Of a stretch of DNA of 64,000 nucleotides, positions 46,938 to 54,638 are shown piece after piece. Numbering within the stretch: position 1 is the stretch's first letter; each line of letters starts with the position of its first letter. The DNA is taken from positions 1-64,000 of the forward strand of contig JAUVYN010000003.1 in the NCBI GenBank assembly GCA_030603065.1. The letters run 5' to 3'. A program made the position numbers and the translations under genes. This DNA is from Pseudomonas sp. Its GTDB lineage: Bacteria > Pseudomonadota > Gammaproteobacteria > Pseudomonadales > Pseudomonadaceae. The notes below the pieces were generated by a model. That model was not told the origin of the DNA. It worked only from the letters and a program-made list of their open reading frames with translations, and did not search any database.

Positions 46938-47398
46938 TGACACTGCGCATGCTGCTCCTGGTGGCTCTCGTTTCGCTTGCACAGTGGAGCGGTGCAGAGG
47001 AGCGCGAACGGCTCGAGGTGGAGTTGGGAGGGGAGCGCTTTACGCTGGAGGTTGTTGATGACGAGGCCAGCCGCACTCAGGGTCTGATGGGACGCGAAGC
47101 ACTGGGTACCAACGAGGGAATGCTGTTCGATTTTCCCGCCGGTACACGTCCAGCCATCTGGATGCGTAACATGCTTATCAGTCTTGATCTGCTATTTGTC
47201 GATGAGCAGGGTAGGCTGGAGCAGATCTTCCGCGAGGTACCACCATGCAGGGCGATGCCGTGCGAGATCTATCGCGCGGACCGGCCGCTTCGCTTTGTCA
47301 TCGAGGTCCCCGCGGGAACGGCGGAGCGACTGGGTTTGAACGAGGGCGATCAGCTGCAGATCGGCACGCGGCTTTCCACACCATTACCCTTACTCTGA
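46937..47398 (+). CDS. Exported DUF192 protein
   Basis: This is a small exported protein of the DUF192 family, whose role is unknown. The signal peptide spans about the first 20 residues (MTLRMLLLVALVSLAQWSGA). The family motif region follows with RTQGLMGREALGTNEGMLFDF near residue 47 and IWMRNMLISLDLLFVDEQG near 75, plus VIEVPAGTAERLGL. Length is 153 residues. A GTG one codon upstream (46934) also fits. The start shares one base with the PilZ gene stop. The 3' end overlaps the convergent six-cysteine gene by 9 bp. Confidence 0.87.
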   Translation: MTLRMLLLVALVSLAQWSGAEERERLEVELGGERFTLEVVDDEASRTQGLMGREALGTNEGMLFDFPAGTRPAIWMRNMLISLDLLFVDEQGRLEQIFREVPPCRAMPCEIYRADRPLRFVIEVPAGTAERLGLNEGDQLQIGTRLSTPLPLL

Positions 47399-47773
47399 TA
47401 TCTTCAGTTCGATCCAGCGGCCCTTGCTGATCTGCTCGCAGTAGGCGGCCAGCACTGGCGCGTCATCTTGTTCGGAATAGTAGAAGATGGACTGGCGGTA
47501 GCCGACGCCAGAGGTTTCCGCGCCCTCGCACTTGCCATAGGCACCTTGGGGGCAGGCTTCGAGCATCTTCACCTTCAGTACTCGATCCGGAATCTCCGGC
47601 TTGCAGAAGCCCGCCCCGAATAGACTGGACGGAATGCTGATGTTCTCCTGGCAAAGGCGTATCGCGGGCAGCTCATCCGCGCTCTCTATCAGACAGGCAC
47701 CCGGACTGGGCTCGCCCCTGGCGAACGCGGCGAAAACGATTATCAGGCTTGAAAGGGCTAGGCGATAAGGCAT
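47390..47773 (-). CDS. Small secreted protein with six cysteines, unknown function
   Basis: I do not recognise this family. The 127 residues start with a clear signal peptide (YRLALSSLIIVFAAFARG) and the mature part contains six cysteines (ACL, LCQ, FCK, ACP, KCE, YCE), enough for three disulfides in the periplasm. It starts 21 bp after the CobW-type gene on the minus strand, so it may be co-transcribed with it. Its codon use resembles the neighbours. No function can be assigned. Confidence 0.75.
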   Translation of the reverse strand: MPYRLALSSLIIVFAAFARGEPSPGACLIESADELPAIRLCQENISIPSSLFGAGFCKPEIPDRVLKVKMLEACPQGAYGKCEGAETSGVGYRQSIFYYSEQDDAPVLAAYCEQISKGRWIELKISE

Positions 47774-47794
47774 GGCGGCTCGAAAAAGGCTACC

Positions 47795-48772
47795 TTAATC
47801 CGCCCGGCTCGTTGCCCGCAAGCCCCTGTCTAGCAGGTCGGGATCGAAGGGCTCGTCCATCAGCAGCTCCAGACGATTGGCGGAACCGGCGTCGGTAAGC
47901 TCCCAGCCATCCTCGGCCGATTTAAGTCGATTCAGTCTGTACCATCCGTTATGGGCATGCAGGACGCCCTTGGCGCGTGAATAGGGTATCCCGGCAAGCC
48001 AGCGGTCGACCTGCTCCAGATCGAAACGACGCGCCGGGTGGGCCAGCCAGCCCAGGCTCTGCCAACCTTCGAAGCCATGAATATGGCACTCCCACTCCTC
48101 ACTGTCCTGCCAGAGCCTGCCAATCGCGGGCGGGCTCGTCGGCAGCTCACGGAATGTTCGGCCCGCCAGGGTCTGCGCCTTGGTTTTCGGGGGTAGTTCA
48201 AGCGGCCAGGGGAGCGCTCCCCCCTCACAACAGATCAGCGGTCGGCCGGGAAACTGGCCAGTGACCGCGGCGATCTGATTGGCGTTCAATCGGTCGCACT
48301 TGTTCAAAACCAGAACGTCAGCCAGCGGCAAGGCATCTGCCTGAGCGGCTGGCAAGGTTTTGCCGGAATGCAGCGCCTTGGCGTCGAGGACCATTAGCAG
48401 GGCCTCCATCCGCAGCACGCCCTGCCAGGGTGCTGCCTGCAGTTGCGTCAGTAGTGCCTTGGGATGGCCGAGCCCGGAGGCTTCGATAAAGAGCCGATCG
48501 GGTCTGGCTTTACGCAGCAATCGGCCAAGCCCGACCTGAAAGGGCAGCCCGTTGACGCAACACAGACAGCCGCCCGGAATCTCTGAAATCTGCACACCGC
48601 TGTGTTTGCCGAGCAGCGCAGCGTCGATGCCCACTGCTCCAAACTCATTGATCAGTACGGCCCAGCGTTCTTCGCGCGGGCGTTGACTGAATAGCTGGCT
48701 CAGCACAGTGGTCTTTCCCGCGCCGAGCGGCCCGGCGAGCAGATAGGTGGGAATGTCCTGTAGCTCGGTCAT
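47795..48772 (-). CDS. CobW/YjiA-family (G3E) GTPase
   Basis: This is a GTP-binding metallochaperone-type protein of the COG0523 family. The 325 residues have the P-loop GPLGAGKTTVL near residue 14, EFGAVGIDAALL near 44, the metal-binding GGCLCC near 67 (CxCC), NKCD near 153, and a C-terminal CobW domain with WECHIHGFEGWQSLGW. Members often serve in zinc or cobalt homeostasis; here no metal gene is adjacent. A parS-like palindrome lies in its upstream region (48810-48825). The exact metal or partner is unknown. Confidence 0.88.
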   Translation of the reverse strand: MTELQDIPTYLLAGPLGAGKTTVLSQLFSQRPREERWAVLINEFGAVGIDAALLGKHSGVQISEIPGGCLCCVNGLPFQVGLGRLLRKARPDRLFIEASGLGHPKALLTQLQAAPWQGVLRMEALLMVLDAKALHSGKTLPAAQADALPLADVLVLNKCDRLNANQIAAVTGQFPGRPLICCEGGALPWPLELPPKTKAQTLAGRTFRELPTSPPAIGRLWQDSEEWECHIHGFEGWQSLGWLAHPARRFDLEQVDRWLAGIPYSRAKGVLHAHNGWYRLNRLKSAEDGWELTDAGSANRLELLMDEPFDPDLLDRGLRATSRAD

Positions 48773-48809
48773 TGCCTGGGCCTATTCGGGTGCATAGCGA
48801 CTGCCGCTT

Positions 48810-48825
48810 CGTTCCACGTGGAACT
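48810..48825. promoter_or_regulatory. parS-like site in the promoter region of the CobW-type gene
   Basis: The 14-bp core GTTCCACGTGGAAC is a perfect palindrome, identical to the centre of the two recF parS sites; only the outermost base on each side differs. It lies in the 54-bp gap between the two minus-strand genes. Confidence 0.7.
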
Positions 48826-48826
48826 G

Positions 48827-49168
48827 CTAGTGTAGTCGCTCGTGCAGGGTCGGTCCGGGGAAGGGGTGGGGGGCCAGTTCGATATGTCGCAGGCGCGAGC
48901 CAAGCAGCTCAATGTAGCCGCCATAACGACGTTCTCCGGTGACGGTGAATTCGAAACCATATCGCCGCTGCACCCAGGGGCGACCCCTGTGCCAGGCCAG
49001 TCGCAGCCTGACCAGAGCAATGCTCTCATCAAGCAGTTGGACGTCGGCCTCGTTGCAGCGGCGGCGAACCAATGCCATTGCATGGTCCCGCAACCCCAGC
49101 CCGCGCCAGATCCAGGCGCCTATGATGCCGGCCAGCAGCAGTAGGGCTACATGCCCGAGATCGAACAT
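48827..49168 (-). CDS. DUF3301 protein, single membrane helix
   Basis: This is a 113-residue protein of the DUF3301 type found in pseudomonads. The N-terminus contains one membrane helix (FDLGHVALLLLAGIIGAWIWRGLGL); the rest is a charged cytoplasmic or periplasmic domain with RRRCNEADVQLLDESIALVRLRLAWHRG. Function is unknown. It lies between the TrmO gene and the CobW-type gene on the minus strand. Confidence 0.78.
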   Translation of the reverse strand: MFDLGHVALLLLAGIIGAWIWRGLGLRDHAMALVRRRCNEADVQLLDESIALVRLRLAWHRGRPWVQRRYGFEFTVTGERRYGGYIELLGSRLRHIELAPHPFPGPTLHERLH

Positions 49169-49213
49169 TGCGGTCTCCTAGGTTGTTGGCCGGCCAGTAT
49201 GCCACGGGCCGGT

Positions 49214-49906
49214 TCAGGCGGGCAGAACGCTCAACACGCGAATTTCGCACTGAGTGGGGTAATGCCAGCGTACGTTGAGGTCCCAGAAGCGCACACCGTA
49301 CTCACGCCGCGGGGTGGGCTGCTGGTAGGCTGGCTTCGGGTCCTGAGCAAGACACTGCTCGATCAGCTCCACCACCGGCTGGTTCAGGCGGGCCGCGGCG
49401 GCGGTGGCCTGCGCCAGGGCGTCTTCATTCCAGCTGATCGAGCAACCGGTTGGTGCAGCGTCGGCCAGCTCGTTACGCGCGCTGGGCAGGGCGTCGGCAT
49501 AGGGAACGTAGGGCTTGATATCCAGAACCGGGGTCCCATCCAGCAGGTCAAGGCCTGAAATGGCCAGGCGACCGGGGTCGGCGCGGTCGAGTGTCACTAC
49601 CGATTGACCGATCGGATTGGGTCTGTGGGTGGCCCGGCTGGCAAAGACGCCAATGCGCTGGTTGCCGCCCAGACGAGGGGGCCTGACCCGCAGATGTTCC
49701 GGCCCTGAACTCGCGGCATGGAATACGAAGAGCACCCAGATGTGACTGACCAGCTCGAGCCCGGCTATCGCTTCCGGCTGGTCGTAGGGAGGTAGCAGCT
49801 CGATCACACCGCGTGCGGCAGGCGCGAGGTGCGGCTGTCGAGGAATGGCGAACTTCTCAACGAAGCAGGATCGCACATAGCCAATCGGCTCGAAGCGAAA
49901 GGACAC
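49214..49906 (-). CDS. trmO: tRNA (N6-threonylcarbamoyladenosine37-N6)-methyltransferase TrmO
   Basis: TrmO methylates t6A37 of some tRNAs to m6t6A. The 230 residues have the TsaA domain: FEPIGYVRSCFVEKFAIPRQ at the start, LVSHIWVLFVFH near residue 51, RPPRLGGNQRIGVFASRATHRPNPIGQSVV near 75 and a C-terminal domain. TsaC, at 2.8-3.4 kb, makes the t6A precursor. It lies 5 bp after the alpha/beta hydrolase gene on the minus strand. Confidence 0.94.
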   Translation of the reverse strand: MSFRFEPIGYVRSCFVEKFAIPRQPHLAPAARGVIELLPPYDQPEAIAGLELVSHIWVLFVFHAASSGPEHLRVRPPRLGGNQRIGVFASRATHRPNPIGQSVVTLDRADPGRLAISGLDLLDGTPVLDIKPYVPYADALPSARNELADAAPTGCSISWNEDALAQATAAAARLNQPVVELIEQCLAQDPKPAYQQPTPRREYGVRFWDLNVRWHYPTQCEIRVLSVLPA

Positions 49907-49911
49907 CCTTG

Positions 49912-50844
49912 TCAGACCTCGGGAAGTGGCGGAACACGTTCGGGGTTGTCGAAAATGACGAAATGGGTACCCTCGGGAACCTCGATGATCTGCAGATTCT
50001 GCGCCTGGCTGGCGGCGGCGAGCATGGCCCCAGGATGCAGTACCTTGTCACGTTCCGGAACCAGTATCGCTCCGCGCTGCAGATTGGCGAACAGATGAGC
50101 ATCTTCCTCGCGCATCCAGCGGTTCATGTCGCGCAGGTTGGTCATCAGTACACTGGCCCGCCGGCCGTTGAACGGATAGCCCATGACCAGCGACCGTTTG
50201 TACGGATCGTCCAAAGGCCCCCACATCGAACGGTTGCGCTCGTTGATCGGATTCTGCTGCCAGGCAGAGAGGTAGAACGGCAAAAACCAGATGAACCAGC
50301 CTGGCATAGGAGCATAGGGACGTCCCTGGGGCAGTACCGGCGCTTCGAGAATCACTTCGACACGTTCGAACAGGTCAGGCCGCAGTCGGGCTGCCTCCAT
50401 TACAACGGCGCCCCCCCGCGAATGACCGTGGACACGAACCGTGTCGGTGGAAACCAGGTGTTCGAGGGCGAGAATGAGGACCTGGGCATCGTGAGCTATG
50501 GTACCCACGGGCGGCTCTGGTGTCTTCGTCCAATCAACACTGGAAAAGCGAGGCGCCTCGACGGGCAGGTTGTAACCTGAGCAGGTAACGCCCACCAGCT
50601 CCAGGTCGGGCTGGTCGTAATAACGAGTGAAGTAAAGGAAGTTTTCCACGAACCCGTGGACCACCACCACCGACTGCTTCGGATTACCCGATCGCTGGCG
50701 ACTCAGCGTGGCACCGCCGACAGGATACAGTTCACCCCTGAACGGGACGCGTTGAGCAGGTTCCACGTCCTTGCGCAGCAGGAAGCGTCGTAGATACACC
50801 ACGACCAGAATTACCAGACCAATCAGCCCAAGCAGCATTTCCAT
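49912..50844 (-). CDS. Membrane-anchored alpha/beta hydrolase
   Basis: This is an alpha/beta hydrolase with an N-terminal membrane helix (LLGLIGLVILVVVYLRRFLL). The nucleophile elbow is GHSRGGA with Ser as catalytic residue, the oxyanion segment is VVVHGFVENFLYF, and the catalytic His is in GTHFVIF near the end. I start at the ATG of MEMLLGL (50844; 310 residues); the upstream TTG at 50892 is unlikely. Substrate is unknown; a lipid or ester hydrolase is possible. It is followed 5 bp later by trmO. Confidence 0.82.
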   Translation of the reverse strand: MEMLLGLIGLVILVVVYLRRFLLRKDVEPAQRVPFRGELYPVGGATLSRQRSGNPKQSVVVVHGFVENFLYFTRYYDQPDLELVGVTCSGYNLPVEAPRFSSVDWTKTPEPPVGTIAHDAQVLILALEHLVSTDTVRVHGHSRGGAVVMEAARLRPDLFERVEVILEAPVLPQGRPYAPMPGWFIWFLPFYLSAWQQNPINERNRSMWGPLDDPYKRSLVMGYPFNGRRASVLMTNLRDMNRWMREEDAHLFANLQRGAILVPERDKVLHPGAMLAAASQAQNLQIIEVPEGTHFVIFDNPERVPPLPEV

Positions 50845-50907
50845 ATGAACGAAGCCCTTTCTTGTATTGGTAACCAATCGGTGAATTGGCAATCATTCCC
50901 GTTGCCG

Positions 50908-51435
50908 TCAGTCACCGTCGTACAGCCACACCTTGCTCGCATCGAGCCGATAGCTGGCATCGGCTAGCTCGTTGCTGGTTTGGTCCACATGCAGCGTTCC
51001 ACTTACCCAGAACGGGACGTAAATGTCATCGATCGTTATCCCCTGAGGGTAATCCACGAGGATGATCTGGTTCGGCGGCGGCGGCGGTACATGGATGCAG
51101 GCACCTGCATAGGGTACCAGAAAGAACGAGAGGTACCTGCCTCGGTCATCGGTCTCGAGGGGCACCGGGTAACCCCCGATCTGCAGCTCGGCGCCGTCGT
51201 ACTCGCCAACCACGCGGGTCGAATACATGACCTCGGGCAAGGACTGGTCGCGTTGTCGCAGGCTGTTGGTGAAGCCCCCTGGAGCCTCATCGCCCCAGTC
51301 GTGGTCGATCTCGGGCATCTCGAGCATCGCCTGATAGTCTTCTTCGGGCAGCAGGTCCAGCCAGTCGACGATCTTCGGCGATGCCTGGACGGTGAGGGGC
51401 AACAGCAGCATCAGGGCGAACAGCTTCAAGCGCAT
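50908..51435 (-). CDS. Exported DUF3299 protein
   Basis: This is an exported protein of the DUF3299 family, unknown in function. The 175 residues have a signal peptide (LKLFALMLLLPLTVQA), then IVDWLDLLPEEDYQAM, a Gly-rich ESRVVGEYDGAELQIGGYPVPLE-like segment (actual start STRVVGEYDG) and a C-terminal VPPPPPNQIILVDYP. I chose the ATG at 51435, where the signal peptide begins; the longer frame upstream has no match. It sits between purK and the hydrolase. Confidence 0.8.
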   Translation of the reverse strand: MRLKLFALMLLLPLTVQASPKIVDWLDLLPEEDYQAMLEMPEIDHDWGDEAPGGFTNSLRQRDQSLPEVMYSTRVVGEYDGAELQIGGYPVPLETDDRGRYLSFFLVPYAGACIHVPPPPPNQIILVDYPQGITIDDIYVPFWVSGTLHVDQTSNELADASYRLDASKVWLYDGD

Positions 51436-51572
51436 GGGGATGGCGAACCTGTGACTGGGGACGGGCGGTCCATTAAGGCCGCTAGAGTGTGGCGTATCGG
51501 TTGCTGCGTGCCAAGACGCCGGGAAGGCGGGCCAGACAAAAGGTTTTGCAAACCTTTGCCAGGCCCCGGCGT

Positions 51573-52658
51573 TCACTCGGCGTTGATCAGCGCCTCGACT
51601 TCGGCGATACGGGTGCGCAGGGTGGCGGCATCGGCGCAGCGCAACGTGGCATGGCCTACCTTGCGCCCGGCCTTGAATGCCTTGCCATAGTGGTGAAGGT
51701 GCACATCGGTCAGCGCGGTGATCTTCTCTGTCGGCGGTACCCTGCCGATGAAGTTGAGCATTGCACTGGCACCGACCAGCGCAGTGGAGCCCAGCGGAAG
51801 ACCGGCAATGGCGCGCAGATGGTTCTCGAACTGACTGCACTCGGCGCCTTCGATGGTCCAATGCCCTGAGTTATGCACGCGGGGGGCGATTTCATTGGCC
51901 TTGAGGCCCCCATCGACTTCAAAGAACTCGAAGGCGAGCACGCCCACGTACTCCAGCTTGCCGAGAACACGCTCGGCATAATCCTCCGCCAGAGCCTGCA
52001 GCGGGTGGCCGGAACTGGCTACCGACAGACGCAGGATGCCGTTCTCGTGGGTATTGTGGACCAGCGGATAGAAACAGGTCTGACCGCTCCGGGCGCGGAC
52101 GGCTATAAGTGAGACTTCACCACTGAAAGGCACAAAACCCTCCAGAATGCAGGGTACACTGCCCAGTTCAGCGAAAGCGTTCTGCACATCCTCAGGATGG
52201 CGCAGTACCTTCTGGCCCTTGCCGTCGTAGCCCAGGGTACGCGTCTTGAGAACTGCCGGCAGGCCGATCCGTCTTACCGCCGCGTCCAGGTTCTCCTGGG
52301 ACTGGATATCGGCAAATTCGGGGGTAGGGATGCCAAGCTCCTGAAACATCGATTTTTCGAACCAGCGGTCTCGAGCGATACGCAGGGACTCGGCACTGGG
52401 ATAAACCGGGACGAACTGGGAAAGGAAGGCGACGGTTTCGGCCGGGACGCTCTCGAACTCGAAGGTAACCAGATCCACCTCGTCGGCCAGCTGACGCAGA
52501 TGATCGCGATCACTGTAATCGGCACGGATGTGTTCGCCCAGAGCCTGAGCACAGGCATCAGGGGCAGGATCCAGGAAGGCGAACTGCTGGCCGAGTGGAG
52601 TGCCGGCCAGGGCCAGCATGCGTCCGAGTTGTCCACCGCCGATGACACCGATCTTCAT
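51573..52658 (-). CDS. purK: N5-carboxyaminoimidazole ribonucleotide synthetase
   Basis: PurK uses ATP and bicarbonate to carboxylate AIR to N5-CAIR, step 6 of purine synthesis. The ATP-grasp protein has 361 residues, starting with IGVIGGGQLGRMLALAG, and contains VTFEFESVP, VLKTRTLGYDGKGQ, FVPFSGEVSLIAVR and the family PRVHNSGHWTIEG near residue 260. It follows purE by 10 bp on the minus strand. It stands downstream of the bicarbonate transporter pair. Confidence 0.97.
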   Translation of the reverse strand: MKIGVIGGGQLGRMLALAGTPLGQQFAFLDPAPDACAQALGEHIRADYSDRDHLRQLADEVDLVTFEFESVPAETVAFLSQFVPVYPSAESLRIARDRWFEKSMFQELGIPTPEFADIQSQENLDAAVRRIGLPAVLKTRTLGYDGKGQKVLRHPEDVQNAFAELGSVPCILEGFVPFSGEVSLIAVRARSGQTCFYPLVHNTHENGILRLSVASSGHPLQALAEDYAERVLGKLEYVGVLAFEFFEVDGGLKANEIAPRVHNSGHWTIEGAECSQFENHLRAIAGLPLGSTALVGASAMLNFIGRVPPTEKITALTDVHLHHYGKAFKAGRKVGHATLRCADAATLRTRIAEVEALINAE

Positions 52659-52668
52659 GCTCTGTTCC

Positions 52669-53160
52669 TCACGCCTGCCGGGGGTCGGGATTGTCCAGTA
52701 CGGTTTCCGTCTGCCGGTTGCGGAAATCCTTCAGGGCATCATGGTACTGCGGATACTTGGCGCCGAGAATGCTTGCGGCCAGCAAGGCAGCGTTTACCGC
52801 ACCGGCCTTGCCGATCGCCAGGGTCGCGACCGGGACGCCGGCAGGCATCTGCACGATCGACAGCAGCGAATCGACACCCGAGAGCATGGAAGACTGCACC
52901 GGCACGCCCAGCACCGGCAGATGGGTCTTGGCCGCGCACATGCCCGGCAGATGGGCGGCGCCGCCGGCACCGGCAATGATCACTTCGATACCGCGCTCGG
53001 CGGCCTCATCGGCATACTGAAACAGCAGGTCCGGCGTGCGGTGGGCGGATACCACCTTGACTTCGAAGGGTACGCCCAGCTGTTCCAGCGTATCGGCCGT
53101 ATGGCTCATGGTGGACCAGTCGGACTTGGAGCCCATGATCACGCCTACCAGTGCGGTCAT
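52669..53160 (-). CDS. purE: N5-carboxyaminoimidazole ribonucleotide mutase
   Basis: PurE converts N5-CAIR to CAIR, the next step after PurK. The 163 residues start [18 protein letters not shown] (53160), with SAHRTPD, the catalytic-region [29 protein letters not shown] and [13 protein letters not shown]. The frame opens six codons upstream (53178) but the family begins at 53160. The leader contains the hairpin CCGCC/GGCGG (53184-53197). It is followed 10 bp later by purK. Confidence 0.97.
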   Translation of the reverse strand: MTALVGVIMGSKSDWSTMSHTADTLEQLGVPFEVKVVSAHRTPDLLFQYADEAAERGIEVIIAGAGGAAHLPGMCAAKTHLPVLGVPVQSSMLSGVDSLLSIVQMPAGVPVATLAIGKAGAVNAALLAASILGAKYPQYHDALKDFRNRQTETVLDNPDPRQA

Positions 53161-53207
53161 CTTCAGTGCCTCGCTCAAAGTTTCCGCCCGCAGGCGGTAA
53201 AAACCAA

Positions 53208-53238
53208 CAAGCCACGGCAGACGAGCTGACGTGGCTTG
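53208..53238 (-). terminator. Terminator between sbtB-like gene and purE
   Basis: On the minus strand CAAGCCACG/CGTGGCTTG form a 9-bp perfect stem (loop 13 nt) followed by TTGGTTTTTA. It is a good terminator for the sbtA-sbtB transcript, 100 bp after the sbtB-like stop, and also lies in the purE leader. Confidence 0.7.
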
Positions 53239-53338
53239 ATGACGCAGGAACCGGGGATGCCGTCCTGCTGATTCGGAAAGCGGCGCATTATACGCTCAAA
53301 TGGTCGCCTACGTATCGTCTGATCTGTAAACGGACGGC

Positions 53339-53641
53339 TCAGAACTTCTGAGCGCGCAACACTTCCACTTCCGACAGAAAGCAGACCATTGCGTAGTTAT
53401 CGTAGTAGCGCTGCTGAACCGCGTGAGCCATGCGCTCGGCCAGTTCGCGATTGCAGATGATCTCTACTCGGATATTGCCATCATTGGCCCAGCCGGCGCT
53501 GCGCACCCCGCGCGTCCCGCGCCCGCGAGCGTCAGATATGGTCCAGCCAGGCGCGCCCAGCTGTTCGAGCTCCTTGAGAAGGCGGGCCTCGAGAGCGGCC
53601 TCGCAGATGATGGTAAGCAAAGTGCGGGTTGGCATGCTCAT
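53339..53641 (-). CDS. sbtB: SbtB-like PII family regulator
   Basis: This small PII-like protein (100 residues) is encoded 10 bp after the SbtA-like transporter gene, the arrangement of the bicarbonate system SbtA-SbtB. SbtB in cyanobacteria binds adenine nucleotides and cAMP and controls SbtA. The ferredoxin-like fold is suggested by alternating strands and helices (TLLTIICEAALEARLLKELEQLG, VRVEIICNRELAERMAHAV-like). A T-loop candidate with ARGRGTRGVRSAGWANDG lies at residues 38-56. It has no C-terminal paired cysteines. Assignment rests partly on the neighbour. Confidence 0.82.
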   Translation of the reverse strand: MSMPTRTLLTIICEAALEARLLKELEQLGAPGWTISDARGRGTRGVRSAGWANDGNIRVEIICNRELAERMAHAVQQRYYDNYAMVCFLSEVEVLRAQKF

Positions 53642-53651
53642 GGACGTCTCC

Positions 53652-54584
53652 TCAGGCTGCCAGCCATTCGGCCAGCGACAGGTAAAGCGGTATGCCTACC
53701 AGTATGTTGAAGGGGAAGGTGATACCCAGCGAGGCGGTCAGTGACAGGGCCGGGTTGGCTTCCGGCAAAGCCAGGCGCATTGCTGCAGGCACTGCTATGT
53801 AGGATCCACTGGCAGCCAGCGTGGCCAGTACCGTCACGCCCCCCACCGAAAGTCCCAGCGCATGTCCGAGCAGGCCGCCGACCACGGCACCGAATAGCGG
53901 GAACACCAGCGCAAAGGCGGCAAGACGCACGCCTGCGGTGCGCAGGCTGCCCAGATGACGCGAGGCGATCAGGCCCATCTCCAGCAGAAAGAACGCGAGT
54001 ACCGGCTTGAACATGCTGGTATACAGCGGCTCCAGCGGCGCGATGGCCTCCTTGCCAGCCAGCACGCCGATTATCAGGCCGCCAAGTAGCAGCATGATGC
54101 TCTTGCCGAAAAACACCTCATGACTCAATGCCTTCCAGTTGGTATCCCGGCTGACGCCCTTGGCCAGCAGGATGCCGACAATGATGGCCGGTATTTCCAG
54201 CACGGCGACGAACAGCGGCATGTAGCTTTCGAAGAAGATCTCGCGTGACAGCAGGTAGGCGATCACCACCGCGAAGGTCGCCGCGCTGACCGAGCCATAG
54301 TGCGCCGCGATGCTGGCGGCATCGGTGCGACCGAAGCGCAGTGCGCGCAGTACCGGGAAGGCGACCAGCGGCAGCAGGATGCCCATCACCATGACGGCCA
54401 GGGCCTGGCCGATAAGCGCCGGGCTGGCCTGGGCTGCCAGCTCGACGCCCCCATGCAGACCGATCGCCAGCAGCAGGATCATCGACAGGGTATCGTAGAG
54501 CCCCGGCGGCAGTTTCAGCTCGCTTTTCACCAGGCCGGCGAAAAGCCCGAAGATGAAGAACAGTACAACCGGATCAAACCCCAT
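53652..54584 (-). CDS. sbtA: SbtA-like sodium-dependent bicarbonate transporter
   Basis: This is a membrane permease of the SbtA (DUF897) family. In cyanobacteria it imports HCO3- with Na+. The 310 residues contain about ten hydrophobic segments in two repeats of five; typical family segments are FFIFGLFAGLVKSELKLP near residue 10, AAHYGSVSAATFAVV near 92, and AASGSYIAVPAAMRLALPEANPALSLTASLGITFPFN at the end. It lies between the pyruvate carboxylase subunit gene and sbtB. Transport of bicarbonate is inferred from the family and neighbours. Confidence 0.87.
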   Translation of the reverse strand: MGFDPVVLFFIFGLFAGLVKSELKLPPGLYDTLSMILLLAIGLHGGVELAAQASPALIGQALAVMVMGILLPLVAFPVLRALRFGRTDAASIAAHYGSVSAATFAVVIAYLLSREIFFESYMPLFVAVLEIPAIIVGILLAKGVSRDTNWKALSHEVFFGKSIMLLLGGLIIGVLAGKEAIAPLEPLYTSMFKPVLAFFLLEMGLIASRHLGSLRTAGVRLAAFALVFPLFGAVVGGLLGHALGLSVGGVTVLATLAASGSYIAVPAAMRLALPEANPALSLTASLGITFPFNILVGIPLYLSLAEWLAA

Positions 54585-54609
54585 GCATCCCTCCGCAGTC
54601 GTCTAGTTG

Positions 54610-54626
54610 GGGCGGCCCTGCCGCCC
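54610..54626 (-). terminator. Small hairpin between pycB and sbtA
   Basis: GGGCGGC/GCCGCCC form a 7-bp stem with a 3-nt loop, just after the pycB stop. No T run follows, so transcription may partly continue into sbtA. Confidence 0.35.
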
Positions 54627-54638
54627 GCTTATTATGTC

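Noticed and set aside
50758..50772. GTTCCACGTCC considered as parS
   Set aside because: Only one half-site matches; the second arm is absent.
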